Under the pieces are notes generated by a model. It was not told where the DNA came from, searched no databases, and saw only the letters and a program-made list of their open reading frames with translations. Shown one piece after another: positions 6,656 to 11,629 of a DNA stretch of 11,629 bases. Origin of the DNA: Desulfobulbaceae bacterium (GTDB lineage Bacteria; Desulfobacterota; Desulfobulbia; Desulfobulbales; Desulfobulbaceae). The stretch's first letter is position 1; every line of letters starts with the position of its first letter. The stretch covers positions 1 to 11,629 of the forward strand of contig JALXCX010000389.1 in NCBI GenBank assembly GCA_026990725.1, given 5' to 3'. The position numbers were made by a program, and so were the translations under genes.

Positions 6656-7429
6656 ATGGGAAAGCGGTTATCGTTTATCGGAAGTGTTCTGCTGGTAACT
6701 TCTTTTTTTATCTTGCTTGGCAGCTTTTCAGCGCTTGCAGCCCAGTCATCATCTGATGTGGCTGTAGATGATTCAACCAAAGAAGCCCTGCGTCGGGAGA
6801 TCGTCGGTTCGGCTCAAGTCGGACAACTCCAGAAATCCTACACCATTGGTTATGGTGACATTCTCTCTGTGAGTGTGTACGGTGAAGGTAATATGGCTGC
6901 CACTGGTTCCGGGCAGGCGGCTTCTCCTTTGACCGGAAGTCCTGTTGCTGTTGGTGCTGCCATCGGAGGGCAGGGGCGTTCCATGGCCGAAGGTATTGAA
7001 GTGCACATGGACGGCACAGTTTCTCTGCTTCATCTTGGAGAAGTACGCGTTGTGGGAATGACCACAAAACAGCTGGCCGATTATTTGAAAAAACTCTACT
7101 CTTCTGTTTTTGCCGACCCCATTCTTACAGTAACCCTCGTTCAGAGTAACAGCAGGCGATATACGGTAATGGGGAAAGTGACACACCCCGGTATTTTTCA
7201 TCTGGATTATCCTGTAACTGTCGTCCAGGCAGTGGCGAGAAGCGGCGGTTTTACAGAATGGGCCAATCATGAGGTATCTGTGATTCGCCAGGGCGATGGC
7301 ATGGCAGCTTCCAACAACAAGTCGGATGACAACCGGGTGATTAAATTTGATTATGATGACTTTCTAAAAGGACGTAATGTTGGGAAAAATGTCTATATTC
7401 AAGCGGATGACGTTATTATAGTCCACTGA
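6656..7429 (+). CDS. Short polysaccharide export (OPX, Wza/GumB-like) periplasmic protein
   Basis: The 257-residue protein has a signal peptide (1-29, cut after ALA) without a lipobox cysteine. It has a polysaccharide-export domain starting at YTIGYGDILSVSVYGEG (62-78) and closing with VHMDGTVSLLHLGEVRVVGM (116-135). An SLBB-type domain follows: RRYTVMGKVTHPGIFHL (167-183) and VVQAVARSGGFTEWANHEVS (189-208), ending in VYIQADDVIIVH. Such proteins carry extracellular or capsular polysaccharide across the periplasm. It stops right after the SLBB-like region and so lacks the C-terminal helix with which Wza spans the outer membrane. A separate pore is therefore expected, and a beta-barrel gene starts 15 bases downstream. 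An Ala/Gly/Ser-rich insertion (about 79-112) interrupts the export domain. The gene opens the operon behind a candidate promoter. Confidence 0.9.
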   Translation: MGKRLSFIGSVLLVTSFFILLGSFSALAAQSSSDVAVDDSTKEALRREIVGSAQVGQLQKSYTIGYGDILSVSVYGEGNMAATGSGQAASPLTGSPVAVGAAIGGQGRSMAEGIEVHMDGTVSLLHLGEVRVVGMTTKQLADYLKKLYSSVFADPILTVTLVQSNSRRYTVMGKVTHPGIFHLDYPVTVVQAVARSGGFTEWANHEVSVIRQGDGMAASNNKSDDNRVIKFDYDDFLKGRNVGKNVYIQADDVIIVH

Positions 7430-7444
7430 TCCGGAGGAAATACA

Positions 7445-8950
7445 ATGGAGCCAGTAATGCGAAATAAATTCCTTCTGCCCTGTTTTGGCGTGTCCTGCCT
7501 GTTATTAATCTGTGCCGGGCGTGATGTTTCAGCCCGGCAGAATGTGGTTAATGCCGGTATTTCCGGACGGTACGAATACCAGGAGCGGGACTATGACGAT
7601 GCGGATTCCGCTGCCGAACAGGCGGGGGTGATTATCCTTGATAATCGTTTGGGAGATGAGAGAAATTACATTATTTCCCCCAGAGTTTCATTTTCTTCAG
7701 CGGGTCAAAACGATCTCTTCCAATTTACCGTTGCCCCGGCTTTGAACTATGATGATCTTTACAGTACTACAGACGTTGACTGGGATTTTCGTTTACAGGA
7801 AGAGAATCATCTGACCCGAAACTGGCTTATGACCATTTCAGACAGTTACTTTCTAGGTGATGATCCGGTACGTGAAGATGCTTTACAGACGCAGGAAATT
7901 GTTCCGGGGACTATCCGTGTTCGTGAGCTGGAAGTGGTCGGTTCACCAGCAGAAGACAATAATGGACTGCTCACCGACCGTTTTGGCCGGACACGTTTTT
8001 GGATGAATAATTTTACGGTTTCTACTGAACATACATATGCCGAAGGAAGTACAGCGGGGCTTGGTTATACATATAGCGTTCTTCGTAATGATGGTAATGT
8101 GAACGTTTATTCTGAATATGATCGACACGACATTTTTGCCAGCATCAACCATCGTTTCAACGCCACCTGGGTGTTGGAGGCAGGCGGAACTTATAGTAAA
8201 GGTCTTTTTGATGAGAATCAGAGAGCTGTTCCGGTAAATGCTGTGGTGGAAGTCCGAGGTGACAGTGACGATCTGGACGAATACCAGTTTCAAAGTCGGC
8301 TTAATTTTATAAAAACACCTCACCTTCGATATTTTGGAGAGTATAGGTATATTGGGACAGATTTTGAGAGTAATGCTGAAGAAGACTATAATTTACACGA
8401 GTTTCTTCTTGGCCTGGACTATGATCTTTCACCTCATCTCAGCATCACGGTGTCTGGAGGACCAGTGGTTGGGACCTTTGACAACAGTCCGTCGGACACA
8501 GATTATATTGCTTATGCAGGAGTAAATTGGAATGTGGAACATGGAGAGTTTACCCTTGGAGTAGAGAAGGGATACGAACAAAATGATTTTGATGGTCGTA
8601 ATAGCGGCCTCACGGATTACTGGACGACCAATGCCGTTTATACATACCAGTTCACAGAAAGACTTCAGGGAGCGCTTTCTGCAGAATATTCCAACTATGA
8701 TAGATTGCAGGTGCCGGGCACCACACCCGCTGTTGACCAAACCCCAGACTTTGGTCAGACCCTGTATACGGAAAAAACATATTCAGCAGGTGCGTTACTC
8801 TCTTATTCATTTGCCCGATGGTACCAGGTTTCAGCAGGGTATCGGTACACAAAAAATGAATCGGATCTGCAAAATGATATCGAAGGTAATTACAACGATA
8901 ACCAGTTTTTTGTTGAGCTGTCTTGGGGAAAAGAGTTGTTCCGCTGGTAA
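7445..8950 (+). CDS. Outer-membrane beta-barrel protein of the polysaccharide export operon
   Basis: The 501-residue protein begins with a signal peptide (about 1-30, cut after VSA). It then shows alternating hydrophobic/polar strands rich in Tyr, Phe, Trp, Asp and Asn, for example GRYEYQERDY, LRYFGEYRYIG, LSITVSGGPVVG and YQVSAGYRYTKNES. It ends in SWGKELFRW, with a terminal aromatic residue typical of outer-membrane proteins recognised by the Bam complex. No lipobox is present. Similar barrels accompany exopolysaccharide and exosortase gene sets. In Myxococcus, barrel (Wzp-type) partners are needed by OPX proteins that lack their own membrane helix, which matches the gene upstream. An alternative is a structural or adhesion porin. 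GGAGGA about 7 bases before the ATG supports the start; a second ATG lies four codons on. Confidence 0.83.
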   Translation: MEPVMRNKFLLPCFGVSCLLLICAGRDVSARQNVVNAGISGRYEYQERDYDDADSAAEQAGVIILDNRLGDERNYIISPRVSFSSAGQNDLFQFTVAPALNYDDLYSTTDVDWDFRLQEENHLTRNWLMTISDSYFLGDDPVREDALQTQEIVPGTIRVRELEVVGSPAEDNNGLLTDRFGRTRFWMNNFTVSTEHTYAEGSTAGLGYTYSVLRNDGNVNVYSEYDRHDIFASINHRFNATWVLEAGGTYSKGLFDENQRAVPVNAVVEVRGDSDDLDEYQFQSRLNFIKTPHLRYFGEYRYIGTDFESNAEEDYNLHEFLLGLDYDLSPHLSITVSGGPVVGTFDNSPSDTDYIAYAGVNWNVEHGEFTLGVEKGYEQNDFDGRNSGLTDYWTTNAVYTYQFTERLQGALSAEYSNYDRLQVPGTTPAVDQTPDFGQTLYTEKTYSAGALLSYSFARWYQVSAGYRYTKNESDLQNDIEGNYNDNQFFVELSWGKELFRW

Positions 8951-8953
8951 ATT

Positions 8954-10930
8954 ATGTGCGGGATTGCCGGATATTTTAACATAAAAAGTCCTCCTCAACC
9001 AACTCTGCGTTGTCTTGAACGGATGATCTGGATGTTGCAGCACCGCGGTCCGGACGGGTTTGGTTTTTTTCAGGATAAGCGTGCAGGGCTTGCTCATGCC
9101 CGACTTTCCATTGTTGATCTTGATGGAGGCTGGCAGCCGATTCACAATGAAGAGAAAACATTATGGATCATTTTTAACGGGGAGATCTTTAACTATCCTG
9201 AATTGCGCGCTCAACTCATCAGCCGGGGACACAGGTTTTTCACGGACTCTGATACAGAGGTGATCATTCATCTTTTTGAAGACAAAGGTGTTGACTGCCT
9301 GGCTGAACTAAATGGCCAGTTTGCCTTGGCCATTTATGACCAGCAGGAACAGAAGCTTTTCCTTGCCCGGGATCGTATGGGCATTCGTCCGCTCTTTTAT
9401 ACAATACATAATGGTCGCCTTCTCTTTGCTTCAGAAATCAAAGCTATTTTTGCAGCGGATTCTGTCAATATTCCCCGTGAATTTAATAATGAAGTGTTAC
9501 GGGAAATTTTCACCTTTTGGTGTCCAGCCGGTGAAGATACCGTTTTTTCGGGTATAAAGCAGCTCAATCCGGGCTGTTGGCTCACTGTTGATAGAACAGG
9601 AGTAATTGAGGATGGTCAGTACTGGGATATTCCTTTTGGGGATGAGTGTCTCTGCCAAAGAGATGAGCGGGAATATGCTGATGAACTTCGTCATTTGCTC
9701 ATTGATGCCGTGAGAATCCGATTGCGGGCAGATGTTCCCGTTGGCGCCTATCTCAGCGGTGGGCTTGATTCGTCCGCCATTACATCTTTGATCAGCCATT
9801 ATACGGATAACGCATTAAAAACGTTTTCCGTGACTTTTGCTGACAGCGTTTATGATGAAGGGGAACAGCAGCGGGAAATGGTTGATTATCTTCATACAGA
9901 CCATCATGCTGTCCGTTGTTCGTATCAGTCGATTGGAGACGCTTTCCCTCAGGTCGTCAGCCATACAGAAACACCGATATTACGCACCGCGCCAGCGCCA
10001 CTTTTTCTTTTGTCAGCACTTGTCCGGGAGAATCAGTACAAGGTCGTGTTGACTGGAGAGGGTGCAGACGAGATTCTTGGGGGCTATGATATTTTCAAGG
10101 AAGCTAAGGTACGAGCTTTTATCGGTGCGGTGCCCGGGTCTGAATGCAGATCATCTTTATTGAAGCGGCTGTATCCCTATCTGGCATTACCCCCAGCAAA
10201 ATCAGCGGAATATGCCAAGCGGTTTTTTGATACTGACGCCTCGGTGGATGATCTGTTTTATGGACATCGGCCGCGTTGGAAAACGACATCGGGTACTCAC
10301 CGTTTTCTGCATGAAGAAGTGGCTAAGAACACCCCCGATCCTTTGGATAAACTTACCCGTCGCTGGAAGAAAACACTTAAGGGGCTTGATTTTTTTACGC
10401 GGACCCAGTTTCTTGAAAGTCGTCTTTTGCTGGGTAACTATCTTCTTTCCTCCCAAGGTGACAGGATGGGTATGGCCCATTCCGTGGAAGGCAGGTATCC
10501 GTTTTTGGATCACCGGGTGGTGGAATTTGCCTCAACCATTCCGCCCAATCTGCGAATGAAGGTCCTAAACGAAAAGAATATTCTAAAAAAAGCCATGTCA
10601 GGACTGTTGCCGCCGGACATCAATCAACGAAAAAAGCAACCTTACATGGCCCCGGATATATTAAGTTTTTTTGGGGATCAAACACCCGACTATATTGATT
10701 ATTATCTGTCGAACTGCAGGTTGAAAGAGAGTGGCCTGTTTAAGCCTGCAGCGGTGAACAAACTGCTTGAAAAATGTCGGAAGAAATCGAGACAGGGGTT
10801 TCGGGAGAACATGGCTTTTGTCGGTATTCTGTCCAGCCAAATTCTGTATGATCATTTTGTTGATGATTTTTCACTGGACATTCCACTAGATTTGCCGGAG
10901 ATTAGAATAAAAATTCAGCAGAGGGGATAA
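8954..10930 (+). CDS. Asparagine-synthetase-like glutamine amidotransferase (AsnB family, exosortase-A-associated type)
   Basis: This 658-residue enzyme has two complete domains. The N-terminal Ntn glutaminase has catalytic Cys2 (MCGIAGYF), HARLSIVD (48-55), FNGEIFNY (74-81) and TDSDTE (97-102). The C-terminal synthetase has the ATP pyrophosphatase loop SGGLDSS (268-274) and TGEGADEILGGY (367-378). Both active sites look intact, so it should release ammonia from glutamine and transfer it to an AMP-activated carboxylate. The natural substrate may be aspartate, but relatives in exopolysaccharide/exosortase loci are thought to amidate another compound. The start must be the ATG that exposes Cys2. 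It lies 3 bases after the barrel stop with only a weak ribosome-binding site, suggesting coupling. Its stop overlaps the next start (TAATG). Confidence 0.92.
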   Translation: MCGIAGYFNIKSPPQPTLRCLERMIWMLQHRGPDGFGFFQDKRAGLAHARLSIVDLDGGWQPIHNEEKTLWIIFNGEIFNYPELRAQLISRGHRFFTDSDTEVIIHLFEDKGVDCLAELNGQFALAIYDQQEQKLFLARDRMGIRPLFYTIHNGRLLFASEIKAIFAADSVNIPREFNNEVLREIFTFWCPAGEDTVFSGIKQLNPGCWLTVDRTGVIEDGQYWDIPFGDECLCQRDEREYADELRHLLIDAVRIRLRADVPVGAYLSGGLDSSAITSLISHYTDNALKTFSVTFADSVYDEGEQQREMVDYLHTDHHAVRCSYQSIGDAFPQVVSHTETPILRTAPAPLFLLSALVRENQYKVVLTGEGADEILGGYDIFKEAKVRAFIGAVPGSECRSSLLKRLYPYLALPPAKSAEYAKRFFDTDASVDDLFYGHRPRWKTTSGTHRFLHEEVAKNTPDPLDKLTRRWKKTLKGLDFFTRTQFLESRLLLGNYLLSSQGDRMGMAHSVEGRYPFLDHRVVEFASTIPPNLRMKVLNEKNILKKAMSGLLPPDINQRKKQPYMAPDILSFFGDQTPDYIDYYLSNCRLKESGLFKPAAVNKLLEKCRKKSRQGFRENMAFVGILSSQILYDHFVDDFSLDIPLDLPEIRIKIQQRG

Positions 10931-11175
10931 TGTCAGAAATTATACTTAAAATCCGTAGTTTTATATTTGAAAATTTTTTGTTTGAGGCAGACGAGGAAGG
11001 GCTGGTCAATGATGATTCTTTTCTTGAAAAGGGTATAATCGATTCCACCGGCGTTCTTGAGTTGGTGGAATGGCTTGAGGATAGCTTTGACATTGTCGTT
11101 GATGATGAGGAACTGATTCCTGAAAATCTTGACAGTGTCAACCAACTGGCAGCGTTCATCGCCGGGAAAGCATGA
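10930..11175 (+). CDS. Acyl carrier protein
   Basis: The 81-residue, acidic, helical protein has the phosphopantetheine attachment motif GIIDSTGVLEL with Ser39. The usual ACP/PCP form is DSL; here Thr follows the Ser. Acidic helix-2 and helix-3 segments such as EWLEDSFDIVVDDEELIPEN are typical. It would carry an acyl or aminoacyl group as a thioester on the prosthetic arm. The start overlaps the amidotransferase stop (TAATG) behind a GAGGGG ribosome-binding site. The gene directly downstream encodes an acyl-activating ligase, so the pair probably loads the carrier. It is unlikely to be the housekeeping fatty-acid ACP, since its sequence and neighbours differ. Confidence 0.88.
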   Translation: MSEIILKIRSFIFENFLFEADEEGLVNDDSFLEKGIIDSTGVLELVEWLEDSFDIVVDDEELIPENLDSVNQLAAFIAGKA

Positions 11176-11187
11176 TGTAACAGATCC

Positions 11188-11629
11188 ATGACCAGGCCAC
11201 AACGATTACTGCGGGAAGGATTGATAGAGTCCGCAACCCGACATCCTCAAAAAGTCGCCCTGGTGATTGAAGGGGAGGAGTATACCTACGGACAGCTGCT
11301 TGATACCTCGCAAAGGGTTGCCCGGGCCTTACTGGACAGGGGGCTACAGCGTGGAGACCGGGTTGGCGTCTATATGGACAATACCTGGCCCTGCATTACC
11401 TCGATCTATGGCATCCTGCTGGTCGGCGGCGTTTTTTTGATGGTCAATCCGCAGACAAAGGCGGACAAACTGCAGTATATTCTCCAGGACAGCGGGGCCG
11501 TTTTTTTGATGACGGACGGTCATCTGTCCGGACAGTATGTCAAGGCGGTAACCGCTTTGCCCGGACTGCAGGGCATCATCTCTTCGGGCGCTCTTCCTGA
11601 CGCGGAACAGTGCCCTGTCTGCCTGGAAT
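11188..11629 (+). CDS. AMP-forming acyl-CoA ligase/synthetase, N-terminal part (runs off the window)
   Basis: The frame from the ATG at 11188 is open to the window end, giving 147 codons and one extra base. The translation has the opening of the ANL adenylation family: ESATRHPQKVALVIEGEEYT (14-33), YGQLLDTSQRVARALLDRG, then RGDRVGVYMDNTWPCITSIYG and GVFLMVNPQTKADKLQYILQ, and DSGAVFLMTDG. The ATP-binding P-loop and later motifs would lie beyond the window. An in-frame TGA at 11173 leaves this ATG as the first possible start; no clear ribosome-binding site precedes it. It lies 12 bases after the ACP gene. Such enzymes activate a carboxylic acid as the adenylate and pass it to CoA or a carrier thiol. 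The family most often seen next to exosortase-A loci is a candidate. Confidence 0.88.
   Translation, partial: MTRPQRLLREGLIESATRHPQKVALVIEGEEYTYGQLLDTSQRVARALLDRGLQRGDRVGVYMDNTWPCITSIYGILLVGGVFLMVNPQTKADKLQYILQDSGAVFLMTDGHLSGQYVKAVTALPGLQGIISSGALPDAEQCPVCLE

Noticed and set aside
6773..7270. Open frame of 165 codons on the - strand opposite the export gene
   Set aside because: Antisense to the well-supported OPX gene and without recognisable protein features.
7445..7540. Possible lipoprotein signal in the barrel protein (LLLIC)
   Set aside because: The residue before Cys is Ile rather than Gly, Ala or Ser, and a normal signal peptidase I site (VSA) follows.

Overview
The window reads as chromosomal DNA from a Gram-negative bacterium, most likely a deltaproteobacterium (Desulfobacterota). 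The outer-membrane export genes imply a second membrane, and the mix of YggU, HtpX, ElbB and an exosortase-A-like polysaccharide gene set suits that group. This assignment is inference from gene content; no rRNA or marker gene is present.

Left block (1-2604, + strand): the last codons of a probable YggT membrane protein, then a small YggU/DUF167 protein, a 482-residue membrane protein with a large C-terminal extracytoplasmic domain that I do not recognise, and a triosephosphate-isomerase-like protein. The last two are separated by a few bases. The isomerase-like protein keeps the active-site Lys and His but seems to have lost the catalytic Glu.

Middle block (2754-6373, - strand): transcription would run hpt (hypoxanthine phosphoribosyltransferase), elbB (DJ-1/PfpI-type glyoxalase), htpX (membrane zinc protease), then an acyltransferase-3 membrane protein. 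The acyltransferase gene is strikingly A+T-rich compared with everything around it and looks like a recent acquisition. It converges on the isomerase-like gene. Gaps between these genes are 50 to 165 bases, so they need not be one transcript.

Right block (6656-11629, + strand): a tightly packed operon opening with a candidate extended -10 promoter. It encodes a short periplasmic polysaccharide export (OPX) protein, an outer-membrane beta-barrel, a glutamine-dependent asparagine-synthetase-like amidotransferase, an acyl carrier protein, and the first 147 codons of an AMP-forming acyl-CoA ligase that runs off the window. The first two probably form the outer-membrane exit for an exopolysaccharide. 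The last three make an activation, carrier and amidation module of the kind known from exosortase-A (PEP-CTERM/EPS) loci. What this module makes is unknown, and it is the most interesting part of the window.

No tRNA, rRNA, CRISPR array, insertion sequence or origin was seen. I did not find a convincing wholly new system; the best leads are the ligase-ACP-amidotransferase module, the barrel-plus-short-OPX exporter, and the isomerase-like protein with a missing catalytic residue.
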